DNA from: Sambucus nigra
Taxonomy: Eukaryota; Streptophyta; Magnoliopsida; Dipsacales; Adoxaceae
Direction: 5' to 3'
DNA: 64,000 nucleotides
Assembly (NCBI GenBank): GCA_949130495.1
Contig: OX422207.1
Coordinates: 373,819,868 to 373,883,867 of the forward strand
Shown here piece by piece: positions 1 to 11,939 of the stretch. A model generated the notes under the pieces. That model worked only from the letters and a program-made list of their open reading frames with translations, had not been told where the DNA came from and did not search any database. A program made the position numbers and the translations under genes. Position 1 is the first letter of the stretch; each line of letters opens with the position of its first letter.

Positions 1-689
1 CCATGAAAGAGTCCATTCATTCAGAGTGGATGCATTAAAGAAACCAATCTCAAAGGAAAAATAAAGTAGGTCGCAACCTAATTTGAGCAAGTGCATCAAG
101 AAATCAATTCAAATATAAAAACCATCCATTCAAGCATTAAAGCATTGGAATAACAAGGTATGCAAACAAAGTACATAAGCTATAAATTACCAAAAGTGCC
201 ATAACCCTATTAATGTGGCCGCAACCATCAAAGTCATCAATTTTAAGAGGCAGTAGATCATGAATTGCTAAAACTTTATGGATGGGTTGCAAACCATCCG
301 CAGCCCCTAAAATACAATGATGGCTTAGCAAGTGTTGAAAAAATTAGAGAAGTTGAGCCAAAGCTCCAAGGCAATATTCAATTGGAACTGTGGCTTGGGA
401 GATCATAGCCTATAGTAAAATTTATCAAGTTCATTCAATTAGGCAATAAAATATCTATGCAGACAGTAAGGAGTATGACAAGTATTACAAGTATTGAAGC
501 ATAGGAAAAAATGAAGAGCTGAAAGGTAAATTAGAAAAGATAAACAGGAAAAAGCCTTGGAAAAATATTGTTTACAGACAAAAGCCGCAGCCATTCAAAA
601 TCAAGTTTACAAGTTAAGAAGGACGCAGCCCAAATGAATCAACAGTTCAGAGATTAAAATTGTTCATAAAAAATACATTACAACGCAAG
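1..689. other. No gene recognised; tail of repeat-derived DNA
   Basis: AT-rich sequence with only short, unconvincing open frames. It lies 3' of the decayed coiled-coil gene at 690-1830 and probably belongs to the same transposon, but no LTR end, polypurine tract or coding homology could be recognised. Confidence 0.4.
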
Positions 690-1830
690 CAAAAGAAGAG
701 AAAAGATGACTTAGGATGCCTCATCATCCTTTTACTCAACTTCATCATCATCAGTTGCGGTCTTAGTAAGGTCACCTTTCGCAGCCTCTTCCTCCATCTT
801 TTTGGCTCTTTCTTCCGTGGCAGCCCTAATCTCAGCCACATATTGGTCATGCTCAGCATCACCCAATTTTTAGGACATGATTTTCTCTTTGGACTTCGAT
901 AAATTTTTGATGACCCTATGCCTCAGTTCCTAGAAGCCGCGAAGGTAGGCTTTATTGTTGATGATGAAGAAATCCTTAGAGCCTTTGAGGGATTACACTA
1001 CATGGTCAATGGGAAATTGGATAGCCTCAGCATGGTCTTCATCCTTTTTCTTGATAGCTGCGTCATGGTCTTCCTCTATTTTCTTAATGGCAGCAGCATG
1101 GGCCAGCATCATTAGCATCCTTGATCTCTAATTCTTCAAACTTCTTTTAAAAAAGGTCAAGCTTGCTTCTTGAAAGTTCTACAGCTTGGGAAGCCTCAAT
1201 AACCTGAGCTTGGGAGGCCTTGAGAGTGTCTGCGGCTTGCTTAAAATTCTCCTCAGCATCCCACTTAGCTTGTTCCGCAACCTTAATGGTGGCATATGCA
1301 TTCATCTTATATAACTCAAGGGCCGCGATAGAAGACTTCTTTCCATCTTCAAAGGAGTCAACCGTTGCCTTCTCCAAATCAGCATTGTGAATGTTTTTCG
1401 TGGCCTCCTTAAGCCTATATATACCCTCATACTTGAGTTTCTGGGTCATCACAGCTTTTGCAGCCTGTAAATTAAAAGTTAAAAAATAAAACTGAAGCTA
1501 CAAAGAATTATTAAAAAGATGGAATTACTTACTCTCAGCAGACTATGGAAGGCAAAAGACTCCACGTACTCATGGTCCTTATCCACCAACCAATCTAGGT
1601 CGGGTCCATCAATCGCCTTTTTTATCCTCTGGACAGCATGGGCATTTGTGTCCCAAAAAGAGTGGGGATCTGGCATACGCAGTTATGGTTGCGGACGTCT
1701 ACTTTGTGGAGGTGCCAGATTTGCATTGACATCAATTATTGATGGAGGAATAGGAAAATTTGTCACATGAACTGATGAAGTGCCGCGACCACTCTCTCCT
1801 CCTCTCTTTTTTCCCTCAAGACTAAATCTC
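690..1830 (-). pseudogene. Decayed two-exon coiled-coil gene, retrotransposon-associated
   Basis: A reading frame enters near 1830, carries a TAA shortly before MPDPHSFWDTNAHAVQRIKK (near 1676), and ends at 1533 on a strong GTAAGT donor. A 68-nt intron (1465-1532) ends in TTTACAG, and exon 2 resumes in phase 0 with AAKAVMTQKLKYEG. Exon 2 is a lysine/alanine/glutamate-rich coiled coil up to a stop near 1147. The coiled coil then continues in another frame (AAIKKIEEDHDAAIKKKDED, later AEIRAATEERAKKMEEEAAK) to an acidic tail DDDEVE near 690, so there are stops and at least one frameshift. The spliced, coiled-coil-ending architecture resembles the antisense genes of the Tat gypsy elements further right, and I infer a similar origin. 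I do not recognise a biochemical function. Confidence 0.5.
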
Positions 1831-2570
1831 TACAAAAACTTCTAAATAATAAAACAACATTACTATTTATAGCAAAGGCCGAAGGTTCTTAAAAATCGAA
1901 GAGATTTCAATGGTTGCGATTAAATTGACTGCCCAAGTTTTAATCTAATGGTTGGTAAGGAACCATACCAGGAAATGTTCTGATTGGTTGATAATGGTGC
2001 ACAGGGATTATAAAAGAAAGCATGCAGGTCATAGATAAATTTGAATTAGCAGTTTAGATCATATCTCAAATATGTGAGAGGACGAAAACACAAACCTACC
2101 CAATCAAATGCGTACAATTATGGACACGTGTTGTCTAATCATAAGCTGAAAATGCATGTTTTGAGTTCCTAAGAATCCCATTTTCCACCGAGATATTCTG
2201 TGCTGGTTTTATATTAAGCCAAAATAGTTTTTTAGGGAATTAGTAAAATTTAATTTTAGCCAACAAACATTTTAAAATCAATTTTAAAACTTTTAAAAAA
2301 ATCAATTTTAAATTTTTTAAAATTCCCAAAAATGATTTAAAAGTAGTTTTAACACACCAAATGCATAATGAGTGAAATGTGATCCTAAAGTGTGTTGTTA
2401 ACTACCTTCAAACTTATTTTCCTAGCTTGGGATTGTCAAGGATGTACTTGATGCAATATTTATAGTAAATAGTTGAAGAAGCTCATTCAAACTAGAAAAA
2501 TATTTTGTCTTTATATCCAAACTAATTGAAACTCTTAGATGGCACAAACTCAAGTAAGTTAATCATATAA
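1831..2570. other. Non-coding, probable remnant of a copia 3' LTR
   Basis: No coding content was found. The segment lies immediately outside the polypurine tract of the decayed copia element at 3220-6340, which is where its 3' LTR should be. There is no second LTR copy in the window to confirm the ends. It includes an A/T-rich stretch of repeated TTTTAAAATT words near 2250-2340. Confidence 0.3.
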
Positions 2571-2578
2571 TGTGTTTT

Positions 2579-2600
2579 AATCTCCCCCTTTGGATATTAG
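2579..2600 (-). other. Sirevirus-type polypurine tract
   Basis: Read on the minus strand this is ATATCCAAAGGGGGAGATT, the purine run that in Sirevirus-like copia elements sits just upstream of the 3' LTR and primes plus-strand DNA. A second purine run, AAAATGGGGGAGAAG, lies upstream at 2868-2882. Multiple such tracts are known in Sireviruses. Position and orientation fit the copia pol remnant at 3220-6340. Confidence 0.55.
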
Positions 2601-3219
2601 AGGCAAAATTCCCTTGAGCACATTAGTACTTTTAGGTGAAAATAATATCTTAGATTCTTATACAAAAGATCTATTCTACCTAATCCCATCCTTGAATCGA
2701 AAATAAGTTGAAATAAAAAAATTACATAACTCAACTACCATACATACCATTACCCTAAATAAAGAATAATGTACAAAAAGATATGTATAAGAATGCCTAA
2801 AATAAAGCACTTGAATGGGCATGTTAGTTGAATCACAAAAAATATATTAAGACATGTACTAGAGTCTTCTCCCCCATTTTATCTCAAACAGACAATGGGT
2901 AAACAAATATAAGAGAGATAAATGAAAATTATTCTACCAATTGTAAGTCACAACTAGGGTCCTATTAGGGGTCTCGTACATAAAATAGATACAGGAGGTG
3001 TCCTTTACCATTTATCAAGCAACCATACCGTAAATCCTCATAAACTAATTATAAGCAAGATATATACCGAGGATCTGACTAATAGGAAGATTTATTATTC
3101 AAGAACTATCATCCCAATGCTTTTCCTTAATGATTCAAAACAAGTATTATCCAAGGGTTTGGGGAATAAATAAGCCACTGTTTTTCGGTGTTTATGTACT
3201 CAATTTCTAGTTGTTTATA

Positions 3220-6200
3220 TTAAAGAAGTTCTCTCATGAAGTGATGTATAATTATAATATCCTTAGTGCGTGAGTGTTGAACAGGATTCTTAGATATGTT
3301 TATATCACTTTGACTTTCATAAAGCAATATAATTTTATCACCCTTAAAGACATAATTGCACAACATTTGTTTAATCAATAACAATTGAGCACAAGAGCTA
3401 CTAGCTGTTATATACTCGGATTTAGCAGTAAATAAGGATAGATTGTTTTCTTTCTTAATACTCCACCGAACCAAATTATTTCCTAAATAGTAACTGACAC
3501 CAGGCGTACTTTTTGCTATCATCTAAGCATCTTGCCCAGCTAGTGTCTGTGTAACCAACTAGAGTTCTTGTAGTGTCTTTTGTGTACCAAATGCCATAAT
3601 TAAGTGCGCCATTAACATATTTTATGATTGGCTTAACACACAATAAATGACATTTTTATGAACTTCGATATCGTGCACAAACACATACAACGAAAGACAT
3701 ATAAGGTTTATATGCAGTAAGGTATAGCGGACTCCCTATCATCCTTCTATATAGAGTAGGATCAATATCTTTCCCATGTTCATCTTTAGATATCTTAATG
3801 TCAGTGCTCATGGATATTCATGAAATTTTATAATTTTAAAAACCAAACTTTATAACTAACTCACTAGCATATTTAACTTGAGATATAAACAGGCCATCAC
3901 TACATTATTTGACTTGTAAACCAAGAAAATATTGTAACTCTCACATTAAGGACATTTAAAATTCACCATGCATGATACTCTAAAAGTCCATTGTTCAAAG
4001 GAGGTGGAACCAAAAAGTATATCATCCACATAAACTTGTGCAATCAAAACTTTGTGATGAATTTTCTGGATGAATACTGTCTGGTCATTTCTATCACGCT
4101 CAAACCCTTTATTGACTAAAAAGGTTGAGATGCATTCATACCAGGATCTAGAGGATTACTTTAAGCCATACATTGCCTTTTTTAATCTATAAACATGGTT
4201 AAGGCAAGTGGGATCAACAAAACCTTTGGGTTGCTCAACGCATACTTCCTTTGATAAAATACCATTTAAAAAGGCTGACTTAACATTCATTTGGGAATGG
4301 TTGAGTTTCAAATGACTTGCAATAGCTAAGAGGAGACGAACATACTCGAGTCTTGTCACCAAAGGAATAGCCTCCTCAAAATATATTTCCTATATCTAAG
4401 AATATTCATGCGCTACTAACCTATCTTTGTTTCTCACGACTACCCTAAACTCATTAGTTTTATTTTTAAAAATCAAACAGGGGCCGATGACCTTTTTATC
4501 TTCAGGCCTTGGGATTAAATACCAAACATCATGACTCTGGAACTGAACTAATTCATCTTTCATAGAATTAATCCAACCTGGTCCATTAAGGGCATCATTT
4601 ACACTTTTTTAGTTCTACAAGATAAATAAAATATGCAAAGTTTGCCACATTTCAGAATTGGGATCTAGTTTGCACACGATCGAAAGGGTTACAACTAACC
4701 TTATCTTGGGGATGGTCTTTAGAAACCCATGTCGGTACTGTAGGGACCTCAGGTGGAAATGGATCAGTTATCTAAGGAGATCCAACTCCAAAATCATTTG
4801 CAGGCTCATCCAGGGCTACTGATTGACTGTTATGGGTCCCGACACTTGTGTTATTCATGATTACATTAATAGACTCCATTATAACTTTGGTACTCAATTT
4901 ATAAACACGGTAATCCCTAATTGTTTGGGAATATCCCAAAAAATGGCTTTATCACCTCGAGTATCAAATTTAAAAAGATTTTCTCTGTCTCTGCAAACAT
5001 AACGATACTCCCGAAGGTTCACTTCAAGTTGGGTTTTTTATTGTACCACAGTTCATAGGAGGTCTCTTTGGTATTTTTTCTAAGGTAGACACGATTAATA
5101 AAGTTACATGCCATCTACACTACCTAAACCTAAAAGTATTTTGGTAACCCTTTAGCATGTAACATAACCCTAGCCATCTCTTGGATTATCCATACTTTCG
5201 CTCAGCAATAGCATTTTGTTGAGGTGTCTTAGGTGCACTAAATTCATGTTTATATCCGTTACCAAAAAAATATTTTGTCACACAAGAATCTTTGAATTCT
5301 CCACCTCTACCACTTTTTATACGAGATACTTGAGCCTCCTTCTCATTTTTAATGTTTAAAAGGATTTTAAGAAATTATCTAAAGGTATCCGATTTATTTC
5401 TCATAAAAGCAACCTTAGTAAATTGAGTTTAGTCATCCACCATCATCAAGATGTAACTGTTGCCACAGAGGCTCACAATTGTAGATGTACCCATTAGATC
5501 CTTGTGGATAAGTTCAAGAGGTTTAGAAGTTAAAATATCCTTAACATTCTTGTGAGAAGTCTTACTCATTTTCCCCACTTATTAAGGACCAAAAATAGTG
5601 TTAAAGTGTTCTTCAGTTTGGGTAAACGTCTAACTATCTCTTGGGAACTCAATCTGCATAGATTATCAAAAATAGTGTGACCTAATCTGTTATACTATAG
5701 ATCAAAATCATCTAACCTGACTATCTTATATGATTCATTACTTGGAATCCTTATGTTACAGTTATCCCGAGTTTTGTTTCTTAAAATAGTACATTTACCT
5801 TCTTTATTCAAAATTTTGCAATTAGTTTTAGAGAATGTAACTATGTGATAAGAGTCACTGAATCATAAATCTTTAAAGCATTAATATCTTTTACTAATAA
5901 GACATCACTTAAAGAAGGAAGACTCACTTCACAAAGCATTCCCTTTCCAATGATCTAGGATGGGACTCCGTTGCCTAAAAGGACACTACCTCTTAAGAAG
6001 TCTATCTTATTAGTTAATCTAGTCTCATCCCCGGTCATGTCTTTAGAACAATCAAAATCCAAATACCAACTAGCCAAGGTACATTCGGCTTTAAATACAG
6101 TTATAACCACATTGTACCTAATATGGGGTAAGAGATCATCTTTTCTATCCCAAATGGCACTAGTTTTAATTTTTTCTCGACCGTAGACTTAGAAATGGTT

Positions 6201-6340
6201 TCAGGAGTCTTTCTAAATGATTTATTCTTAGTTCGAGGTCCTCCATTTTTCTTCCTATAGTTAGAGTTTTGAGTGGCCAACCTAGGAAGAACATACATTT
6301 TCCTAGTCTTCCTAAAATATTTAACGATTTAATAAACAGG
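3220..6340 (-). pseudogene. Decayed Ty1/copia pol (Sirevirus-like)
   Basis: Read on the minus strand, fragments follow the copia order. Near 6050-6100 is a protease-like motif reading WYLDFDCSKDMTGDE, where the usual DSG active site is altered. A GAG-pre-integrase and integrase segment runs to about 5000 (MMVDDxTQFTKVAFMRNKS near 5440). A hinge with KDHPQDKVSCNPFDRVQTRS lies near 4690-4720. Reverse transcriptase carries QMNVKSAFLNG and YRLKKAMYGLK (4156-4362). RNase H has LFTAKSEYITASSSCAQLL and SKNPVQHSRTKDI (3220-3600). Stops and frameshifts break it throughout, so it cannot make a working polyprotein. The GGGGGAGATT tract beyond its 3' end supports a Sirevirus-type assignment. No intact gag precedes it. 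Confidence 0.85.
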
Positions 6341-6972
6341 TGTGAATAGACATTTTTTAAAACACTTAGTGTTGTCATCCCGTCCCGATAGGCGTGTGAG
6401 GGTCTCACGCCCTTCGAATGTCATCGATTTAGGGTGATGTATAAAAATAAGGTTACCAGCCTATTTTGCACAAAATAGGCAAAAGAAATATTTCCGCCTC
6501 AAGAGAACGTCATAAAAAACATACTGATGCTTGCAAAACCACTTAGTTCAAGGATTTGGGAGCTAAGTTATGGAATGGGAAGGTGTTAGACACCCATCAC
6601 GCCCTGTCGATCTCTCATGGGAATGTGTTATTCTTTACCTTAATAACTATGTGAAGTGTGTGTGAGTATATATAATGAGAGAGAAGAATCACTCGACTCA
6701 CATTATGGATAAAGGCAGAGTGAAATCATCCATAGAAATATTCCCAAAATAGAAATTAAAAATATAATGTGTGCGTTTATAATGTCACCGATCGTTTATG
6801 AAATAACGATGGTATAGATTGGATAAAATGAAAGCATGAATAACTAATATAATATAAGGAAATAATATATGATCAAAAATAATAAAGGAGGACTCGAATC
6901 TCGTATTTTACCCGAGACGCTCACATAGCCTAAAAAGGCATCAAAATCAACATAGTTCTCATATAACACGGG
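6341..6972. repeat. Unclassified repeat-like non-coding segment
   Basis: There is no coding content. It contains a phrase around 6546-6600 (GGAATGGGAAGGTGTTAGACACCC) of a kind I associate with non-coding leaders of plant retrotransposons. It separates the copia remnant from the Tat-1 LTR. The element it belongs to cannot be named from this window. Confidence 0.25.
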
Positions 6973-7499
6973 TGTGGATGTCTAAAATTGGTAATGATTT
7001 ATACAAAGCCAATTTTATAATCACTAATAAAATAATGAGAGAAAAATAAATGAGACACGAGAATTTTTAAGTGGTTCAGCGATCAGAAAAACCTACATCC
7101 AGTGTGATTGTATTGCTACTAATGATTACAAAAGCTAGTTATTCTTATTAGAAGAATAACCTTGTACTTTTCTCTCTTTCCTCCTCTGAAAGGAATACAT
7201 TGTAATTATAGTGACGTGGAGATCAAGGGTTGGAATGCCTTTATATATCTAAGCATTTACAATCGTACATAATGAATGTGACAATAGATAGCATTGGGCA
7301 CGTGTAGAAAGACTCTTGGCTTCTTACCTGACTGTTTACTTATAATGATGGTTTGTGTTCTTTGGGTTAGCTGGCTTGCTAGCCGATCAACTATCTTCTA
7401 AGCCTATCAAGTAAATAAAGATCAGGGCTGGTGCCACATCAGGGGACATGTGTCCATTTCTAGTTGGTCCACGTAGATGGATAATTTTTTGCATCAATA
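6973..7499 (-). repeat. 3' LTR of Tat-1
   Basis: The left end TGTGGATGTCTAAAA corresponds to the reverse complement of the Tat-2 LTR end (...TAGACATCAACA). The internal block GAGACACGAGAATTTTTAAG at about 7051 matches the reverse complement of the Tat-2 block near 42090-42110. The right end (ATCAATA, 7499) matches the reverse complement of the Tat-2 LTR start (TGTTGTATG). It is only moderately similar to the Tat-2 LTRs. Confidence 0.7.
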
Positions 7500-7515
7500 G
7501 AAGCCCCCTGTGCTT
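7500..7515 (-). other. Polypurine tract of Tat-1
   Basis: On the minus strand this reads GCACAGGGGGCTTC, directly upstream of the 3' LTR. This is the expected position and composition for the plus-strand primer. Tat-3 has a similar GAGGGGGCTT run at 57623-57645. Confidence 0.6.
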
Positions 7516-8189
7516 TATTCTTGATATTTTGTTGAAAGGATGAAGTATGACTCAGACGTAATTGCTCAATAATTTTTTAGGGTCTTGGTCGGTTTTTGAC
7601 TTATAAGACATGTAAAAAATTTCATTATTTGATCATGTGATGGCAATTTCGTGAATAATTTGAATTTTAACATACCGCTATAGAGTGTATCAGTAATTTC
7701 CCGTCTATGGAGCTATGAAGCCATCGAAATGTAAATTATTTATACAGTTTATCATTACTTACACTAGAGGGTCATTGGATCCCCTTGTTGTTTATAGTTG
7801 AGTGTGGTATTACTTTCCCCCCAACCGCTTCTTCCTGAAGTTTTGTCAATATTTTAATGTTGTCACTACTAGGGTAGCCCCAATACATGGAGAATGGTAA
7901 ATGGGATTCATAGGCTCAATCACATATATATAGGACCCATATTGGTATTCCTAAGTTGATGTTCTGTTACAAGTGGGTTATTAGTGATAACACCTATTAC
8001 TTGAAAACTAGGTTTGTCAATAGAGACTTATTAGTCAACTTACCAGATTCCAATAGAGAAGTGTATAATGGGCCCATGTGTCCTCTGGAAGGACATGGCA
8101 TAGGTTGTTGAACTTAATATTATATATATTTCTTTCCTGCTGACCAACTGTTTGATGATATGTTGACTAATATTTCTCGTCTTATTTTA
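7516..8189. other. Spacer between Tat-1 LTR and antisense ORF A
   Basis: No coding signal was recognised. Because the antisense ORF A begins on the plus strand at about 8190, this spacer is where a promoter of the antisense transcript would lie; no specific promoter motif is claimed. Confidence 0.3.
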
Positions 8190-9660
8190 TATAGTTGAGA
8201 GCAAGAAAAAGTGTCCAAAGGAAGGGGACATCAACCTTCAAGTGCTTAAATTTTTGTAGAGAATTCATCAAAGAATTGGGGAGGAACATCCTAGAGAATC
8301 CTCCTATCTATTATAATACATAATCTCCATTACTTACTTTATTCCTAGGCAAACTGCTGCAGCACCTTCAAATCCTATTAATTTGGAAGAGGAAACAATT
8401 CCTACTTCTTCGGCTAAGGAGTCTATTACAGTTGAGAAGGACCTTGGAATATCTTCTTCATTTGAATCCTTGGATATTTCTACAATCATTAGTTCCCCAA
8501 TAGTTTTTATGGGCAAGAGAAAGCTCCCCAACTTGATGGAGGGACCTTTTTCTCCTACTTCTAAGACTGTCAAAGCCGCTTATACCTAGAAGTCTAAAGT
8601 GACTGAAAAGGGGTCTCAAATTGTTGTGAAAATCCATCAGGTTAGCAATATTGAGGAAGGTAATGCTAGAAATGGTCACTTGAAGAGAATAAAGAGAGTA
8701 CTCCCTAAGAAATTGAACAAGACTAGTTCTACCGACCAGTATGAGTTAGTAAAAAAGATTCAATTTGAATTGGAAGTATTTGGATCATCCTCGGTGGCTG
8801 TTAATCCTGGCTTGGCCAGGAAGCGGATCAAGTTTAGAACTCTTTCTACTGATATGATAGCTAAAGTTCCTATGCCTCGTTTCAGGATAATAGAGAGAGC
8901 TTGCCAAACTTTGGCATTGGTAACCATTTTTTATCACTTGCTCACAGTTTACTACCTTATTCCTTTTTCACTCACCTGCTACTTTTTCATTTTGGTAGTT
9001 TTTGGTGGAGTTTAATTAGATGATGGAGAAGAACAATCAACTGCGTTCTTCTTCAGGAGAGGTTGAATAGGCCTTTAATGGTATAAGGAAGTCTTTGGAA
9101 GCTATCCTACAAGCTTTAATAACAAAGAAAAAAGCTTCGAAAGAAGAGATAAAGAAGTCCAATGACAAGGCCAGTGCTGCAGAAGGAAAATTAATAACTG
9201 TTGAGGCTAGTCTAACTGTAGTTGAGAACAAGGACAAGGTGGCCGAGGATAAGATATTAGAAAATCATACTCTTGTTTCCCATACCGAGGAGAAGGTTAA
9301 AAGTCTAAATACTGATCTTGTGGCAAAAAAGGCCAAGAATAAAAGCATCAAGGACATTTCTTTTAACAAAGGATGGGAGAGGGCACTACTGGCTTCTTCA
9401 TCCCATATTGAGTATACGAAGAAGAAATCCTTGAAGTATGGTTGGTCGGAGGAACTCAAAGAAGTTGTCATTGTTGATACCTTTGAGCTGTTCAAAGACA
9501 TGACCCAAGCACTCATCTAAATTTGGAGGAAGAATATAATGATAAAGAAGGCTCAGGAGAGTCTTCCCTTCAACCTGTTGAGTCTATTATGGAACCATCT
9601 GGTGGAGTTGTCCCTATTGTCGAGCTACCTTCATAAGTTAATTCTCAGGATAAGGAGAAG
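8190..9660 (+). pseudogene. Tat-1 antisense ORF A (Ser-rich plus coiled coil)
   Basis: The frame is broken into segments. 8383-8586 is a Ser/Thr-rich segment (SSSFESLDISTIISSP). 8599-9015 is basic and contains NPGLARKRIKFRTLSTD and RIIERACQTLALV. 9095-9520 is a coiled coil with EYTKKKSLKYGWSEELKEV. Each block has a recognisable counterpart in the same order on the minus strand of Tat-2 (51600 to 50200): SLSFESLNITTI, ARPRLTERDYQTLSLV and EYAKKKSFKEGWSEALKEV. Intron donors probably separate the segments, because the frame after 8930 becomes hydrophobic and unlike the rest. It lies opposite to pol and downstream of it. An AATAAA at about 9753 could end this transcript. I recognise no catalytic domain. 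In Tat-2 a further N-terminal block resembles what Pfam calls putative gypsy-type transposon proteins (low confidence). Confidence 0.6.
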
Positions 9661-9750
9661 TTCTAGATCCTTATTATCTATTTACTTTTTCTTTTAGTGT
9701 CTTTTTTATTCTTGTATTGGGATCATTATTTTGTAACACCCTTTTGCTTA

Positions 9751-9760
9751 TTAATAAAAA
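9751..9760 (+). terminator. Possible poly(A) signal after antisense ORF A
   Basis: TTAATAAAAAGACT follows about 230 bases after the last coding block of antisense ORF A, in a T-rich stretch. This is consistent with a plant polyadenylation signal, but it is a short motif in AT-rich DNA and could be chance. Confidence 0.3.
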
Positions 9761-9949
9761 GACTTTATTTTGATCCAACTTGTGTATTCTCCTTTTCACC
9801 TACTTAGTTGTTGTGAAATTATATTCCTTAAAAGCTTTTACATGATCATCATCTTTGTAGTCTTTATATTCTTACCCTTTTGAACTATAGTTTGATGCGA
9901 GGGAGAAAGTAATAGTTTCTGCTGTATTCGACCTACTCGTGCATAGTAC

Positions 9950-11105
9950 AAGCCTTCTGGAAGCTGGACATATTCACCTGTTCGAAGAAGATTTAATTTG
10001 ATTGCTAGGCCGTGATGTATCCAAGAGAGTCAAAGAGTCCTATACTCATCTTCGTTATTTATAGAATAGGGTTGTAGCTAATGATGATGCCTATTACAAA
10101 GTGATAGAAAAACTTTAGGAGGATCAGAATCAGTGCAAAGCTTATTTGCATGATGATTATGAAGTTAAGTATAAAGCTTTGAATGGAGGGTGGGGCTTTG
10201 AGAAAAAGATATAGGATGTTACTTCTACTTTAAACAAGAAAGAATTATCTTTCAAGCAAGATATGGAGAACGCCTAAGGAATTACTGCTACACTGGAGAG
10301 TGAAAATAATGCTTTAAGGAATGGTCATGATGTTTTGGAGAAATCATCTTCCACAGGTCCTTATGAGGCTGCTTCAATCTTGGAAACTAAGAATGATAGA
10401 TTGGTGGAAGAACTTGAATCTTAGTCGAAAACCAGACCTGGGCAAACTTCCAGATAAAGGGTGGTTTCCTGACCAATAGTTGATGAAGAACGAAAGAGAA
10501 AAACTCTGGCCGACCAAGCTACCCAATTAAAAGCAAAGAATCAGGTCATTGTCAACCTATCTGTCAAGTTGGAACCCAAGGATACAGCTATTACCGACCA
10601 ATATGCCCAGTTGAAAGTCAAGAATGGTGTCCTAAGGAAACTTCAACATCAGGTGGAGAGATTCACCTTTCACTTTCACAATCAGCCTAGGGATATTTCG
10701 ATGGAAGTTTACAATGAGGCCTTAAGCCATGTGGATGATCATCTTGCACAAAGTCATTGAGAGGGTTATATGTGGGGTGGACCAACTTGCTTACCTTACT
10801 AAAATATGACCAAAATTATGAGTTATGATATTGGAATGATCCTAGTTTGTTAGATTGAGACAAGCCTCTATTCAAGTTTGACATAACTTGGATCCCTCCT
10901 GATTCCATCCCCCAATGTTTAATCACCAAATATTTTGGAGATTATGACCTTCATAATGTGCATGAAATAATATGACCTCCTCATTTGATCAACATGTCGA
11001 GTATCAGGAATAGGCAGATGTTGAGGGATTATAATTACATAAATTCCCCTTATACCCTAGACGATCCTCCTACTGGGATGGAGAGTGCAACAAACATCTT
11101 CTGAA
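9950..11105 (+). pseudogene. Tat-1 antisense ORF B (coiled coil, conserved C-terminus)
   Basis: This is a second antisense coding block on the plus strand, broken by several stops. The order is VSKRVKESYTHLRYL (near 10020), a coiled coil with KYKALNGGWGFEKKI (near 10170-10210), HQVERFTFHFHNQPRDISME (10640-10710), then WIPPDSIPQCLITKYFGDYD (10890-10950) and a tail with TLDDPPTGMESAT (near 11050-11090). The Tat-2 counterpart on the minus strand (49850 to 48782) has the same blocks, for example VERFTFHFHKQPNDI, SWIPHDVIPQSLIRKYIGDY and ITLDEPPAGTSK. It may be a separate gene or downstream exons of ORF A; in Tat-3 the coiled coil is an exon of a single spliced gene. Function unknown. Confidence 0.6.
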
Positions 11106-11339
11106 AAGACTAAAACACAAGGGAAACGTCCAACTGGATAATTCTTCTATTTTTGTACTTGATTGATCTTGAATGCAATACCTTTGGTAATCGAATAAAG
11201 ATATATTTGTTTATCATCAACTTATGATTAGTGAATCAGTTAGTCGACTAAGTTATTTAATTGATGAAGAGTCATTAAACTATGATTATAAGGCCTTAGA
11301 TTCTCCTAATGCACTTATATAACACTGCAAATAGTTCTG

Positions 11340-11690
11340 ATAATCAAACTTGTAGCATTAGCTATTAGTGGCGACCAAGTGTATGAGGATTATATGTATG
11401 TACTCCTGTATTTAGGAATGTATACATGTTATCCTGCATTTAACCCAGTCGAGTATAACTTCTTGTATATAGATGAGAAATTTTGTAAGCTTCTTGTTCT
11501 TGACTTGTCAAAGAAGAAGTCATACATGAAGTAATTATCATTGGAGACCAAGTGTGTTGGGAATATATGTATGTATTCCTGTGTTCAATTTGATCAGGTA
11601 AAGGTTCTTGTGTTTTTACATGAAGTTTTACCAACTTCCTGTTCGTGACTTGTTAATATAAAGTCATACATGAAGTAACGACTGCTTGTT
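11340..11690. repeat. About 190-bp imperfect tandem duplication in Tat-1 spacer
   Basis: The phrase GACCAAGTGTATGAGGATTA and the following TATGTATGTACTCCTG recur about 190 bases later as GACCAAGTGTGTTGGGAATA and TATGTATGTATTCCTG. Both copies also share a later block ending AAGTCATACATGAAGTAA. Related phrases appear, inverted, in the corresponding spacer of Tat-2 (about 48330-48480), so the repeat is a family character. Confidence 0.6.
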
Positions 11691-11939
11691 AAGGTGTTGG
11701 TACATGTCGAATTGCTTATTAAGTTATTTATGCATCTCTAATTTGATAAATTCAACGTGATTAAGTAGTTGATTTATGTAGTTATTGTAGTTTGTTAATC
11801 GGCAAAGACTGAAGATCAAGAGACATTGTTTGAATATCATGTTTGTGGATGTATATCGCCGTACTCTGAAAAAAAATTGAAAAAATTGGAAACTAAAATC
11901 AAGATATTTTATTGAACTTGAAATGAAGTTTCTTGAACA

